Of a stretch of 36,013 bases of DNA, positions 1 to 10,057 are shown piece by piece (the stretch's first letter is position 1; the number at the start of each line of letters is the position of its first letter). This stretch comes from an uncultured Bacteroidota bacterium (GTDB lineage Bacteria; Bacteroidota; Bacteroidia; Flavobacteriales; BACL11), in contig CACOJQ010000015.1 of assembly GCA_902627575.1 (NCBI GenBank), forward strand, positions 1 through 36,013, given 5' to 3'. The notes under the pieces were generated by a model. The model worked only from the letters and a program-made list of their open reading frames with translations. It made no database searches and was not told the DNA's origin. A program made the translations under genes and the position numbers.

Positions 1-854
1 GAAATATTGTTAGGCCTCTATTAAATTTTTCAAGACAAAATATAGAATCATATTTAAAAGAAATAAATGCTGTTTATTGTAAAGACAGTAGTAATCAAGA
101 TGTTAAATATTTAAGAAATAAAATACGTCATAGTTTAATGCCAGTATTAAAAGATGTAAATCCAGATTTTAATAAAATTATGACAAAAAATATTTCAAAT
201 CTTGATTCAATAGAGAAAATAATTAATGAAAATATTTTACAGATAAAACAAAAATTAATTTTTAAAGAAAGAGAAACGTATAAAGTTAATATTAAAAATC
301 TACTTAAATTAAATAACTCTGAGGCTATTATACATGAAATTTTTTCAGAATATGGTTTTACACAGATTGATAAAATAATAAAAGCATGTAAATCACAAAG
401 TGGAAAGATATTTCATTCCAAAAATTATCTGTTAGTTATAGATAGAGAATATATTATTATTGAAAAGATAGAAGAACTAGAGGCTGAAAGAGATATATTA
501 ATTTCAGAAAATCTAATTGATTATCCAATTTCAATGTCATTAAGGATTTTAAATAAACCTGTAGATTATAATACTAATTGTGCAAATTTAGATTTTGACA
601 AATTATCATTTCCTCTTAAATTAAGAAAATGGAAAAAAGGAGATAGGTTTCAGCCATTAGGAATGAATAATTTTAAAAAATTAAGCGATTTTTTTATTGA
701 TCAAAAATATTCTATTTTAGAAAAAAAAAGACAATGGATATTATGTTCTGGAAAAGATATCATTTGGATTTTGGGAAATAGAATTGATGATAGATATAAA
801 GTTACAAGTTCTACAAAAAATATTTATGTTGTAAAATTATTAAAGTCTTTATGA
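1..854 (+). CDS. tilS: tRNA(Ile)-lysidine synthase, 3' part (5' end outside window)
   Basis: TilS uses ATP and lysine to convert C34 of the AUA-reading tRNA-Ile to lysidine, so the tRNA reads AUA instead of AUG. The reading frame is open from base 3, so the gene starts upstream and the N-terminal PP-loop ATPase domain is not visible. What remains begins with the end of the synthase domain: RPLL, then D-SSNQD-x3-YLRNKIRH, typical of the family. The C-terminal TilS domain follows, with RKWKKGDRFQPLGM, KKLSDFF and the closing IIWILGNRIDDRYKV. The first internal ATG (138) is not the true start. It ends 158 bases before dsbD. Identification is firm from the two signature stretches; the domain lost off the edge cannot be judged. 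Confidence 0.93.
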   Translation, partial: NIVRPLLNFSRQNIESYLKEINAVYCKDSSNQDVKYLRNKIRHSLMPVLKDVNPDFNKIMTKNISNLDSIEKIINENILQIKQKLIFKERETYKVNIKNLLKLNNSEAIIHEIFSEYGFTQIDKIIKACKSQSGKIFHSKNYLLVIDREYIIIEKIEELEAERDILISENLIDYPISMSLRILNKPVDYNTNCANLDFDKLSFPLKLRKWKKGDRFQPLGMNNFKKLSDFFIDQKYSILEKKRQWILCSGKDIIWILGNRIDDRYKVTSSTKNIYVVKLLKSL

Positions 855-934
855 TATGAGACCCTTATTTAATTTTTAAAAAGGCTTTTATAAATGATAA
901 AATCAATAATAAAAGAAAATAAAGTTGAACATTT

Positions 935-979
935 CTGTTCTATTGTTATTTCTATTCTATTTTTGTAAAAATAGAACAG
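935..979 (+). promoter_or_regulatory. Interleaved inverted repeats in the dsbD leader (possible operator, attenuator or terminator)
   Basis: CTGTTCTAT at 935-943 is the exact reverse complement of ATAGAACAG at 971-979. TTCTATTTTT at 955-964 is the exact reverse complement of AAAAATAGAA at 967-976, with a 2-base loop. The word TTCTATT occurs three times (938-944, 950-956, 955-961), so the single right arm can pair with alternative left arms. A T6 run lies a few bases further on. This could be a tilS terminator, a repressor operator or an attenuator; the sequence alone does not decide. Confidence 0.5.
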
Positions 980-1012
980 TAAGTAGTTTTTTGAAAAAAC
1001 AAATTTAAAGTC

Positions 1013-3031
1013 ATGAAAAAATATATAATTATATTATTTTTTGTTTTGCCCCATTTGAGTGCTATAGGTCAGATATTAGACCCTGTAAAGTGGACGTTTA
1101 CTCAAAATAAAATTTCTGAAAACCTAGTAGAATTAGAGTTTAATGCTAAAATTGACTCAGGTTGGCATCTTTATTCTCAGTATACAGGTCAGTATTATGG
1201 CGATGATGGTCCGGTTCCTACATCATTTACTTTTTTTAATTCTGATTTATTTGTACGACTTGATAGTGTTTTAGAAGAGTCACCAATAAAAGATTATGAT
1301 ATTATTTGGGATGACACTTTAAAATATTATAAAAAAAATACTGTTTTTAGGCAACAGATTAACATTTTATCACCTGAACCATTTAATATTAGTGGTGAAA
1401 TAAATTATATGCTATGTGATGCTGAACAATGTGTTTTTCCAATGCCTTATCAATTTAATTTTTTAATAAATTATAATGAAAATATTTCATTAGGTAAGCA
1501 AGAAGAGTCGGTAATAACAAATGAGGATATTATTAATACTAAAAAATATAAGGACCCGCTGGTTGAACTTAAAAATCCTTCTGCTAATTGTGGCGAAATA
1601 AGCTCTACTGACAAAACTTTATGGAAAATTTTTGTTTTAGGTTTGTTAGGAGGATTAATTGCTTTAATTACACCGTGTGTCTTTCCAATGATTCCACTCA
1701 CCGTCAGCTTTTTCACAAAAGCTAATAAACGAAAAGGAACATTTAATGCAGTTATGTATGGTGTCTTCATCTTGCTGATATATTTTTTATTAAGTATCCC
1801 ATTCCATTTGATGCCAAATATTGATCCTGAAATACTTAATCAAATTTCTACTAATACGTGGTTAAACCTATTATTTTTTGGAATTTTTATGTTTTTTGCT
1901 TTTTCTTTTTTTGGTTATTATGATCTTGCATTGCCAAGTAAGTGGGGAGATAAAGCAGACTCAGGTTCAAATGTAGGGGGGGTAATAGGCATATTTTTTA
2001 TGGCTTTAACTTTGGCAATCGTTTCTTTTTCGTGTACAGGTCCTATTCTAGGATCATTACTTGCAGGGACATTGGGAGGAGATGTGACTACAGTAAGTCT
2101 ATTGGGATTTGAATTTAAGATGGTAGCGGCTAAATTAACAGTTGGAATGACTGGTTTTGGTTTAGCTTTAGGCCTTCCATTTGCATTGTTTGCTTTATTT
2201 CCAAAACTCTTGAACGCTCTTCCTCAATCTGGAGGTTGGTTAAATTCAGTAAAGGTTGTTCTTGGATTTTTGGAAGTCGCATTAGCTATTAAATTTCTTT
2301 CTAACGCTGATATGGTTGAACAATGGGGATTAATAAAAAGAGAAACTTTCTTTCTCTTATGGTTTGTTGTAGGAGTATTAACTATTTTATATTTGTTCGG
2401 AAAAATTAGATTTCCTCATGACTCAAAAATTGTTAAAATTTCAAAAATTCGTTATGGATTTATTTTACTTTTCATAATATTTACAATCTATTTAATTCCT
2501 GGATTATTTGGATCAAAAATTAATTGGTGGGAGCATAATGCTTTAAGCGGTTTCCCGCCACCACTAACTTACAGCTATACACATACTGAGGCAGAACACC
2601 AAGTATTTTATGATTATTGGGAGGCAATTGATTACGCAAAGTCTCAAGACAAACCTGTTTTTATTGATTTTACTGGCTGGGCATGTGTAAATTGTCGTAA
2701 AATGGAAGAGAATGTTTTTCCTGAGATTGAAAAGTTATTAGAGAATTTTGTTTTTTGTCAGTTATATGTAGATGAGAAAACATTACTTTCTAATCCAGAA
2801 GAAGTTTTAGTGCCAACATCTGATGGAGGAACTAAAAAGAAAAAATTAACTACAGTTGGAAATAAATGGAGTACATTACAAGCTGTTACATACATGAGTT
2901 CTTCTCAACCATATTATGTTTTATATTGTCCTGATAGGGGTCTTTTAACCAATCCATTAGGATATACCCCTGATGTTAAAACATTCAAAGAATGGATTGA
3001 ATGTGGTATTAATGAATTTAATAATAAATAG
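1013..3031 (+). CDS. dsbD: Thiol:disulfide interchange protein DsbD (three-domain)
   Basis: DsbD carries electrons from cytoplasmic thioredoxin across the inner membrane to periplasmic thiol proteins. The 672-residue protein shows the full architecture. A signal peptide (about 1-20, ending IGQ) is followed by a periplasmic N domain with the redox pair C135/C140 (CDAEQC). The polytopic membrane domain (about 200-500) has its cysteines at C222 (TPCVFPMIP) and C341 (SCTGPILGSLL). The C-terminal thioredoxin domain has the motif C558-VN-C561 in TGWACVNCRKME. All three cysteine pairs are present, so it should be active. A likely client nearby is the secreted TlpA-like thioredoxin at 21502-22035 (inference). 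It is 5 bases from the M42 peptidase gene, suggesting an operon. A G7 run (about 1975-1982) encodes Gly-Gly. Confidence 0.95.
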   Translation: MKKYIIILFFVLPHLSAIGQILDPVKWTFTQNKISENLVELEFNAKIDSGWHLYSQYTGQYYGDDGPVPTSFTFFNSDLFVRLDSVLEESPIKDYDIIWDDTLKYYKKNTVFRQQINILSPEPFNISGEINYMLCDAEQCVFPMPYQFNFLINYNENISLGKQEESVITNEDIINTKKYKDPLVELKNPSANCGEISSTDKTLWKIFVLGLLGGLIALITPCVFPMIPLTVSFFTKANKRKGTFNAVMYGVFILLIYFLLSIPFHLMPNIDPEILNQISTNTWLNLLFFGIFMFFAFSFFGYYDLALPSKWGDKADSGSNVGGVIGIFFMALTLAIVSFSCTGPILGSLLAGTLGGDVTTVSLLGFEFKMVAAKLTVGMTGFGLALGLPFALFALFPKLLNALPQSGGWLNSVKVVLGFLEVALAIKFLSNADMVEQWGLIKRETFFLLWFVVGVLTILYLFGKIRFPHDSKIVKISKIRYGFILLFIIFTIYLIPGLFGSKINWWEHNALSGFPPPLTYSYTHTEAEHQVFYDYWEAIDYAKSQDKPVFIDFTGWACVNCRKMEENVFPEIEKLLENFVFCQLYVDEKTLLSNPEEVLVPTSDGGTKKKKLTTVGNKWSTLQAVTYMSSSQPYYVLYCPDRGLLTNPLGYTPDVKTFKEWIECGINEFNNK

Positions 3032-3036
3032 TACAC

Positions 3037-4125
3037 ATGAAAAAAAATAGAATTATAACTAAAGAATCGGAATCATTTTTACGTAAATATATTAATAATC
3101 CATCTCCAACAGGATTTGAAAGTACTGGTCAAAAAATGTGGTTAAATTATATCAAGCCATATATACACCAACATTTTGTAGATACTTACGGCACTGTAGT
3201 TGGAATAATCAATCCGGATGCAAAATATAAGGTTGTTATTGAGGCACATGCTGATGAAATATCATGGTTTGTACATTATATAACTAAAGATGGATTTATT
3301 TATTTAAGAAGAAATGGTGGTTCAGATCATCAAATAGCACCATCAAAAAGAGTAAATATACATACTGATAAAGGTACAGTAAAAGCAGTTTTTGGTTGGC
3401 CAGCTATACATACAAGAACAATAAGTAATGAGAAGTCTCCAAAGTTAGACAATATCTTTTTAGACTGTGGTGCTAAAAATAAAGAAGAGGTTGAAAAGTT
3501 AGGTGTTCACGTTGGATGCGTGGTTACTTATGAAGATGATTTTATCATTTTAAATAAAAAACATTACGTTGGTAGAGCATTAGATAATAGAATTGGTGGA
3601 TTTATGATTGCAGAGGTTGCACGATTACTTCATATTAATAAAGTTAAGCTTCCATTTGGTTTGTATATAACAAACTCAGTTCAAGAGGAAGTTGGTTTAA
3701 GAGGAGCACAAATGATAGTTGAATCAATAAAACCTAATATTGCTATAGTTACAGATGTATGTCATGACACTGGAACTCCTATGATAGACAAAATAAAACA
3801 AGGTGACACAAAATGTGGTAATGGTCCGGTGTTAACATATGGCCCCGCAGTTCAAAATAATTTATTAAATCTTATCATTGAGACAGCAAAAAGGAATAAG
3901 ATTCCATTTCAAAGAATAGCTGCATCTAGAGCAACTGGTACAGATACTGATGCATTTGCATATGCCAATGGAGGTGTTGCATCAGCTTTAATCTCTCTTG
4001 CGTTAAGGTACATGCACACTACTGTTGAAAGTGTTGCAAAAAATGATGTTGAAAATGTAATTAGATTGATTTATAATTCTTTACAAAACATAAAAAACAA
4101 TCAAGATTTTAGATATTTTAAATAA
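3037..4125 (+). CDS. M42 family metallo-aminopeptidase
   Basis: This is a cytosolic, co-catalytic metal aminopeptidase of the M42 (glutamyl aminopeptidase / PepA-like / TET) family, which trims N-terminal residues from peptides. At 362 residues it has the family's usual length and no signal peptide. Predicted metal and catalytic residues are all present: H71 and D73 (EAHADEIS), D183 (GRALDNRIGG), the catalytic pair E217-E218 (QEEVGLRGA), D240 (VTDVCHD) and H327 (RYMHTT). The family normally has a ProAla or similar motif after the D240 Asp; here it is CHDTGTP, which fits Bacteroidota-type members as I recall them. It lies 5 bases after dsbD and 5 bases before the SPFH gene, so the three are probably one transcript. 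Substrate preference cannot be read from sequence. Confidence 0.9.
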   Translation: MKKNRIITKESESFLRKYINNPSPTGFESTGQKMWLNYIKPYIHQHFVDTYGTVVGIINPDAKYKVVIEAHADEISWFVHYITKDGFIYLRRNGGSDHQIAPSKRVNIHTDKGTVKAVFGWPAIHTRTISNEKSPKLDNIFLDCGAKNKEEVEKLGVHVGCVVTYEDDFIILNKKHYVGRALDNRIGGFMIAEVARLLHINKVKLPFGLYITNSVQEEVGLRGAQMIVESIKPNIAIVTDVCHDTGTPMIDKIKQGDTKCGNGPVLTYGPAVQNNLLNLIIETAKRNKIPFQRIAASRATGTDTDAFAYANGGVASALISLALRYMHTTVESVAKNDVENVIRLIYNSLQNIKNNQDFRYFK

Positions 4126-4130
4126 TAATT

Positions 4131-5069
4131 ATGGAAAACGAATTTCAAATTCAGAATATATTATATCTCATAGCTATTTTTTTTCTCATAAGAGGAACTT
4201 TTTACATGGTTAAACAGCAAAATGCTGTTATAATTGAACGACTAGGTAAATTTAATAAGGTTTCTAAGGCAGGATTACATGTGAAAATTCCATTTATTGA
4301 CAGAATTGCTGGTAATGTAAATTTAAGAGTAAGAGAGCTTCCTGTTGAAGTAGAAACAAAAACTAAAGATGATGTTTTTGTAAAAATTGTTGTGTCAGTT
4401 CAGTTTTTCATTATTGATGCAAAAGAAGGCGTGAAAGACTCTTTTTACGAGTTAAATAATCCCGAACAGCAAATACAATCTTATGTTTTTGATTCTATTA
4501 GGTCTGAAGTACCTCTAATGGAGTTGGATGACGTGTTTGCTGAAAAGGAAAAAATAGCTTTAGCCATAAAAGATGAGCTTTCTGATACTATGAGACAGTT
4601 TGGTTTTGATTTTATCAAAGCTTTAGTTACAGATATTGATCCTGATGCTAAAGTAAAACATTCTATGAATGAAATAAACGCAGCTAAAAGAATGAAAGAA
4701 GCTGCAAAAGAAGAAGCGGAAGCTACGAAAATAAGAGTTGTAGCTGCTGCAGAAGCTGATGCTGAAAGTAAGAGGTTAGCTGGTGAAGGTATAGCACAAC
4801 AAAGAATAGCAATTGCAAATGGATTAAAGCAGTCTGTTGAGGAGGTTAAGCTTGCTATGGAAGATCATGTAACTAGTCAGGACGTAATGAATATGTTATT
4901 TATGACTCAACATTATGAAACTATTTCAAAATTAGGAGATAATAATAATAGTACAATTTTTATGCCATATTCACCAGATAATGTTGGTGATTTACAAATG
5001 CAAATTCAAAGTAGTTTAATTGCAGTGGAAGAACTTAAAAAGAAAAAGAAGCAGCAAAAAAAATCATAA
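4131..5069 (+). CDS. SPFH/Band 7 (stomatin-like) membrane protein
   Basis: A 312-residue membrane-anchored scaffold protein of the stomatin/prohibitin superfamily. An N-terminal hydrophobic segment (about 9-27) leads into the SPFH domain, recognised by QQNAVIIERLGKF, AGLHVKIPFIDRI and the internal VRELPVEVETKTKDDVFV. An Ala/Glu/Lys-rich coiled coil follows (about 175-215), typical of these oligomers. The C-terminus is strongly basic (KKKKKQQKK). Family members form large ring assemblies in the inner membrane and often partner with proteases; no NfeD-like partner gene is adjacent here. It is last in the apparent dsbD-M42-SPFH operon, and its end overlaps the convergent tag gene by 6 bases. The exact role is unknown. 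Confidence 0.9.
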   Translation: MENEFQIQNILYLIAIFFLIRGTFYMVKQQNAVIIERLGKFNKVSKAGLHVKIPFIDRIAGNVNLRVRELPVEVETKTKDDVFVKIVVSVQFFIIDAKEGVKDSFYELNNPEQQIQSYVFDSIRSEVPLMELDDVFAEKEKIALAIKDELSDTMRQFGFDFIKALVTDIDPDAKVKHSMNEINAAKRMKEAAKEEAEATKIRVVAAAEADAESKRLAGEGIAQQRIAIANGLKQSVEEVKLAMEDHVTSQDVMNMLFMTQHYETISKLGDNNNSTIFMPYSPDNVGDLQMQIQSSLIAVEELKKKKKQQKKS

Positions 5070-5636
5070 ACTATTTTTTTTATACTTAAAGCAATTAACA
5101 GTATGATCATTTACTAATCCAATTGCTTGCATATATGCGTAAATTATTGTTGGCCCAATAAATTTAAAATTATATTTTTTTAAATCATCACTTATTCTAG
5201 ATGAAAGTGCTGTTTTTGATGGGATTTCAGCTACATCTTTATATTTGTTTATAATTGGCTTATTATTTGTATAATTCCAAATAAATTTGGAGAAACTCTT
5301 ATATTTTTTTTGTATTCTTAGGAAAGAAATAGCATTGTTTTTAGTTGCATGTATTTTTAATTTATTTCTAATAATCAATTTATTTTTTACCAATTCATTC
5401 AGCTTTTTATTTGAGTATTTTGAAATTTTTAGTACGTCAAAATTATCAAATGCTATTTTGAAATTTTCTCTTTTCTTTAAAACGGTTATCCAGCTAAGAC
5501 CTGCTTGAAAAGTTTCAAGAACTAATGCTTCAAATAATTTTTTATCATTAAATACTGGCACTCCCCATTCTTCATCATGGTATTTAATATAAACAGGGTC
5601 ACTATTGCACCATTTACATCTGTTATATATATCCAT
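5064..5636 (-). CDS. tag: DNA-3-methyladenine glycosylase I
   Basis: Tag excises 3-methyladenine from alkylated DNA as the first step of base-excision repair. The 190-residue protein matches the usual length. Visible landmarks are the HDEEWGVP segment, the catalytic Glu at E41 within LETFQAGLSWITVLKKREN, and the zinc 'snap' ligands C7, H20, H178 and C182 (DHTVNC), aligning with Cys4, His17, His175 and Cys179 of the E. coli enzyme. It overlaps the 3' end of the DUF3089 lipoprotein gene by 14 bases on the same strand, suggesting translational coupling, and overlaps the SPFH gene tail to tail. Nothing is missing. Confidence 0.95.
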   Translation of the reverse strand: MDIYNRCKWCNSDPVYIKYHDEEWGVPVFNDKKLFEALVLETFQAGLSWITVLKKRENFKIAFDNFDVLKISKYSNKKLNELVKNKLIIRNKLKIHATKNNAISFLRIQKKYKSFSKFIWNYTNNKPIINKYKDVAEIPSKTALSSRISDDLKKYNFKFIGPTIIYAYMQAIGLVNDHTVNCFKYKKNSL

Positions 5637-6672
5637 TTTGTTTTAAACGATACTTTAAATTATTTCTAATATTTAGCCAAAATAAATTATAATCAGCTAT
5701 ATGATAATTATTCATTTTGTAAAAATTAGCAAATGGGATTTTGATGGGTTTAACCCAAACAACATTGTTTTTTTTGTAAGCAACTACTGACTTTGGATAT
5801 AATATTTTATGATTTTTAAATAGTATCCCCAGGTGATCTTCTTTATTTGATATTGTATAATCTGAAATCCATGTTATAGGGTTAATACATGAAATACTAT
5901 CTGAATTTGACCAGTCTTCTGGAAAATAATTTTCTGCTAATGTTCTCCATGAAAGAAAACAGTTTGTTTCTGAAGGTGAACTACATGGTTTTATTAAGAG
6001 ATTAAATTTAGAAATCGGCATTCCTGGAAGATAGCTTATAATAAGCTTATTTTTTATACTATCATTTCGCAGAATGATTTCTTTTAATAATCTTTCAGCA
6101 TGATTTGTCCCTTGACTATGTCCTGCTAGAATAAATTTTTTGGATTTATTATTATGTTTCCAATAATATAGAAATGCATCTTTTACGTCATTATAAGCCA
6201 AATCATATGCTTTATAGCCATTTTTCAAATCTGAGTATGAATGTATATGCATTTGTCTATAATGTGGAGCATAAATATTTGCAATTCCAGCAAATACACT
6301 TGCTTGGTGTTTAATTGCAGTATTTTTTATTTTTTCATTTAATTTTTTATTGTTTAAATCTGCATTCCATCTGTTACCAGATGTATAAAGTGTTGGGTGT
6401 ATATAAAAAACATCTATGTCAGGTGTTTGATTATATTGTGTATCTATATAGTTTTTTGGTAAAAGAGCAAAAGACGAGCTTTTTTCTGGATGTTCAGCCC
6501 AATATTTTTTTTGAGAATATATTGGAGCTATACCAGCTAGATCTTTATCAAAATCATTATTTGGAAAATTTGTTTGAAGATTATCTTGAATATTGCATGA
6601 AATAAAATTTATACTAAGTGCTATTAAAAATAGATTTTTATAAAATATAAATCTTGTAAAAAAATAAAACAT
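5623..6672 (-). CDS. DUF3089 lipoprotein, alpha/beta-hydrolase-like
   Basis: Predicted outer-envelope lipoprotein of about 349 residues. I chose the ATG at 6672 because the longer reading (from 6699) would overlap secA by 23 bases, while the shorter one opens directly into a signal sequence ending in a lipobox-like INFISC (lipidated C26). The family hallmark is visible as VFYIHPTLYTSGNRWNADL and the nucleophile elbow GHSQG with Ser at about 186. This places it in DUF3089, a branch of alpha/beta hydrolases. A catalytic serine is therefore likely, but substrate (ester, lipid or peptide) is unknown. It sits 4 bases after secA and overlaps tag, so the three form an apparent secA-DUF3089-tag transcript. 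Confidence 0.82.
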   Translation of the reverse strand: MFYFFTRFIFYKNLFLIALSINFISCNIQDNLQTNFPNNDFDKDLAGIAPIYSQKKYWAEHPEKSSSFALLPKNYIDTQYNQTPDIDVFYIHPTLYTSGNRWNADLNNKKLNEKIKNTAIKHQASVFAGIANIYAPHYRQMHIHSYSDLKNGYKAYDLAYNDVKDAFLYYWKHNNKSKKFILAGHSQGTNHAERLLKEIILRNDSIKNKLIISYLPGMPISKFNLLIKPCSSPSETNCFLSWRTLAENYFPEDWSNSDSISCINPITWISDYTISNKEDHLGILFKNHKILYPKSVVAYKKNNVVWVKPIKIPFANFYKMNNYHIADYNLFWLNIRNNLKYRLKQNGYI

Positions 6673-6676
6673 TATA

Positions 6677-9600
6677 TTATATCCTTGTCCACTCACCACT
6701 TTCTATAAGAGGCTTAGCTTTTTTCCATTTTACTTCTCTTGTTTCAGAACCATTTGTTATGGCTACTTTTTCATTTCTACCAGTTTCTTTTTTTACACTC
6801 ACAGGTTGGGCTTTTTTAGGAGCTTGTTGAGGTCTGTTTGCATTTGTTATTGCTTCAGGTCTACTTGTTTGAAGATTTGTATTTCTTGTATCTTTTGCTT
6901 CTTCTGCATTTGCTTGAATAGGTAATGTCGCTTTAAGTAAGAAAGAAACAATATCTTTATTTATTTTTTCAACTAAGTTTTTAAAAAGATTAAAAGATTC
7001 AAATTTATAAATTAAAAGAGGGTCTTTTTGCTCATATACAGCATTTTGCACAGATTGTTTTAAGTCATCCATTTCTCTTAAATGATCTTTCCAGATATTA
7101 TCTATAATTGCTAAAGTTACACTTTTTTCAATTGCTTCTGCGATATTTTCCCCTTCGGAATTGTGTGCTTCTTCTAGTTTTGTTACTACTTGTAATGTTT
7201 TTATGCCATCGGTAAATGGAATAACAATATTTTCAAATGTAGCAGATTGATTTTTAAAAATTTCTTTTATAACAGGAAAAGTTTGTTTTGCTATATTATT
7301 TGACTTAACTTGATATGACTCATAACATTTACTAAATACCTTCTCTACAATTTTTTCTTGAGAAAGACTTTTAAACTCATTTTCAGAAATAGGACTTTCA
7401 ATTGCCAATAATCTTCCAATTTCTATTTTAAAGTTTTCAAAATCTTTGATTTCAAAATTTTCTTCTACAATATTTTCACATGTGTCAAAAATCATATTCA
7501 AAACATCAATTGAAATCCTTTCTCCATTTAACGCGTTTCTTCTTTTTTGGTAGATTACCTCTCTTTGTTGATTCATAACATCATCATATTCAAGTAATCT
7601 TTTCCTTGTTCCAAAGTTATTTTCTTCAACTTTTTTTTGAGCTCTTTCAATTGATTTACTTACCATTGAGTGTTGTATGACTTCCCCTTCTTGTAAGCCC
7701 ATTCTATCCATAAGTTTAGCAATTCTTTCTGATCCAAATAAACGCATTAATTTATCTTCTAAAGAAACATAAAACTGTGAGGAGCCAGTGTCTCCTTGTC
7801 TCCCTGATCGTCCTCTTAGCTGTCTATCTACTCTTCTTGAATCATGTCTTTCTGTCCCAATTATAGCTAATCCACCAGCTTTTTTCACTTCGTCCGAAAG
7901 TTTGATATCAGTTCCTCTTCCAGCCATATTTGTTGCAATTGTTACTGAACTTGCATCTCCTGCTTCAGCCACAATGTCAGCCTCTTTTTTATGCATTTTT
8001 GCATTTAGCACATTATGTTTTATTTTTCTTCTTCTTAAAATAGTACTTAATAGTTCAGAAATCTCTACAGATGTTGTTCCAACAAGCACAGGTCTTCCAG
8101 CACTTGTTAGATTGGCTATATCTTCAATAACTGCATTATATTTTTCTCGATTTGTTTTATAAACTAAATCATTTCTGTCTTTTCGTACTATTGGTTTGTT
8201 AGTTGGTATTGCAACGACATCTAGTTTGTATATTTCCCAAAACTCACCTGCTTCTGTTTCTGCTGTACCAGTCATTCCAGAAAGTTTATCATACATTCTG
8301 AAATAATTTTGTAGTGTTACTGTAGCATACGTTTGCGTAGCAGCTTCAATTTTTACGTTTTCTTTTGCTTCTATTGCTTGATGTAATCCGTCAGAATATC
8401 TTCTTCCATCCATTATTCTACCAGTTTGTTCATCAACAATTTTCACTTTATTATCCATTACTACATATTCAACATCTTTTTCAAATAATGTGTAAGCTTT
8501 AAGTAATTGATTTATTGTGTGAACTCTTTCACTTTTCACTGCAAAATCTCTTGATGTCTCCTCTTTAATTTTTATTTTTTCTTCAACAGATTTGTTAGTT
8601 TTGTCAATGTCAGCAATAATTGAGCCAACATCTGGAAGTATGAAAAAGTTCTTATCCTCTATGTTTTGTGACATAAGCTCAAGTCCCTTTTCAGTTAACT
8701 CAATTGAATTTGATTTTTCATCAATAACAAAATAAAGTTCAGCATCTATTTTATGCATCTCTTTACTTTGATCTTGCATATAAAAATTCTCGGTTTTTTG
8801 AAGTAGTGCTCTAATACCATCTTCTGATAAAAATTTAATGAGAGCTTTATTCTTTGGTAGTCCTCTAAATGCTCGTAAAAGATTTACCCCCCCCTTTTCA
8901 TTATCGCCGTTTGAGATAAGTTTTTTTGCTTCTGCAATAATTGATGTAACAAATTTTCTTTGAACATTTACGAGTTGTTCAATTTTATATTTATATTCAT
9001 TATACTCATGTTTGTCTCCTTGCGGTGTCGGTCCTGAAATAATTAGAGGTGTTCTTGCATCATCAATTAGTACTGAATCAACTTCATCAACTATGGCATA
9101 ATGAAGTTTTCTTTGAACTAAGTCTTCTACTCTTTTAGCCATGTTATCTCTAAGATAATCAAATCCAAATTCATTATTTGTTCCGTATGTTATATCGGCT
9201 AAATAAGCCTGCTTTCTTTCATTTGAGTTTGGTTGATGATTGTCTATACAATCTACACTCATACCGTGAAACTGAAACAAAGGGCCCATCCATTCTGCAT
9301 CTCTTTTTGCTAAATAATCATTTACAGTCACTAAATGTACTCCCAATTCAGTTAGAGCATTTAGATAAATAGGAAGAGTAGCAGAAAGAGTTTTCCCTTC
9401 ACCTGTTTGCATTTCTGCAATTTTTCCTTGATGTAAAACTATTCCTCCAATTAATTGTACATCATAGTGTACCATATCCCATTTGATATTTGTTCCAGCT
9501 GCTTTCCATTTTGTTTGATAAATAGCTTGTGTGTTGTTGATAGATATAAAGTCTTTTGATTCAGCTAATTTTCTGTCGTTTTCCGACGCTATAACTTCAA

Positions 9601-9988
9601 TGGTTTCATTGTTAGCAAAACGTCTAGAAGTTTCTTTTATAACTGCAAAAGCTGTAGGTAATATTTTATTGAGAATTTCTTCCGTTTTTTCAAGAACTGT
9701 TTTTTGCAGAGCATCAATTTTTTTATAAATTTCTTCCTTGTCTTGAGTTGATGTTGATTTTAATAGAGATTTTTGCTTTAATCGCTGTATTTCCTCTTTT
9801 TCAAAAGCAATAAATTCTTGAATTTGTTTTTTTAAATCTACTGTTTTATTACGCAATTCATTATTGTCTAAATCTTTGAGTTTTTCAAATTCTGAATTTA
9901 TTTGTTCAACAACAGGTTTAATTTCCTTAATGTCTTTCTCATACTTGTTTCCAAATAATTTTCCTAAAATATTTAAAAAACTGTTCAT
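6677..9988 (-). CDS. secA: Preprotein translocase ATPase SecA
   Basis: SecA is the ATPase motor that pushes unfolded secretory proteins through SecYEG. At 1103 residues it is longer than E. coli SecA, as is usual in this phylum. Walker A is seen at about 193-201 (MQTGEGKTL) and the DEVD Walker B at 301-304. NBF2 has [12 protein letters not shown] and the GRSGRQGD motif. Inserted charged helices near the N-terminus (about 60-110) and between the motor domains (about 345-385, ending near a GG encoded by a G8 run at 8887-8894) account for the extra length. The C-terminus has no Cys-x-Cys...Cys-His zinc motif. Instead it ends in a basic/polar tail ([11 protein letters not shown] ... ESGEWTRI). 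A weak -7-like GATATTTG lies in the short leader. Confidence 0.97.
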   Translation of the reverse strand: MNSFLNILGKLFGNKYEKDIKEIKPVVEQINSEFEKLKDLDNNELRNKTVDLKKQIQEFIAFEKEEIQRLKQKSLLKSTSTQDKEEIYKKIDALQKTVLEKTEEILNKILPTAFAVIKETSRRFANNETIEVIASENDRKLAESKDFISINNTQAIYQTKWKAAGTNIKWDMVHYDVQLIGGIVLHQGKIAEMQTGEGKTLSATLPIYLNALTELGVHLVTVNDYLAKRDAEWMGPLFQFHGMSVDCIDNHQPNSNERKQAYLADITYGTNNEFGFDYLRDNMAKRVEDLVQRKLHYAIVDEVDSVLIDDARTPLIISGPTPQGDKHEYNEYKYKIEQLVNVQRKFVTSIIAEAKKLISNGDNEKGGVNLLRAFRGLPKNKALIKFLSEDGIRALLQKTENFYMQDQSKEMHKIDAELYFVIDEKSNSIELTEKGLELMSQNIEDKNFFILPDVGSIIADIDKTNKSVEEKIKIKEETSRDFAVKSERVHTINQLLKAYTLFEKDVEYVVMDNKVKIVDEQTGRIMDGRRYSDGLHQAIEAKENVKIEAATQTYATVTLQNYFRMYDKLSGMTGTAETEAGEFWEIYKLDVVAIPTNKPIVRKDRNDLVYKTNREKYNAVIEDIANLTSAGRPVLVGTTSVEISELLSTILRRRKIKHNVLNAKMHKKEADIVAEAGDASSVTIATNMAGRGTDIKLSDEVKKAGGLAIIGTERHDSRRVDRQLRGRSGRQGDTGSSQFYVSLEDKLMRLFGSERIAKLMDRMGLQEGEVIQHSMVSKSIERAQKKVEENNFGTRKRLLEYDDVMNQQREVIYQKRRNALNGERISIDVLNMIFDTCENIVEENFEIKDFENFKIEIGRLLAIESPISENEFKSLSQEKIVEKVFSKCYESYQVKSNNIAKQTFPVIKEIFKNQSATFENIVIPFTDGIKTLQVVTKLEEAHNSEGENIAEAIEKSVTLAIIDNIWKDHLREMDDLKQSVQNAVYEQKDPLLIYKFESFNLFKNLVEKINKDIVSFLLKATLPIQANAEEAKDTRNTNLQTSRPEAITNANRPQQAPKKAQPVSVKKETGRNEKVAITNGSETREVKWKKAKPLIESGEWTRI

Positions 9989-10057
9989 TTAAAATCAATA
10001 TAATTATAATAACAAATATCTGAATTTTCTAAAAACAAAAAGAGAAAATATTAACTA

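Noticed and set aside
7788..8162. Open frame of about 124 codons on the plus strand within secA
   Set aside because: It is antisense to a well-conserved secA region and its composition follows the codons of secA; no start signal or recognisable protein.
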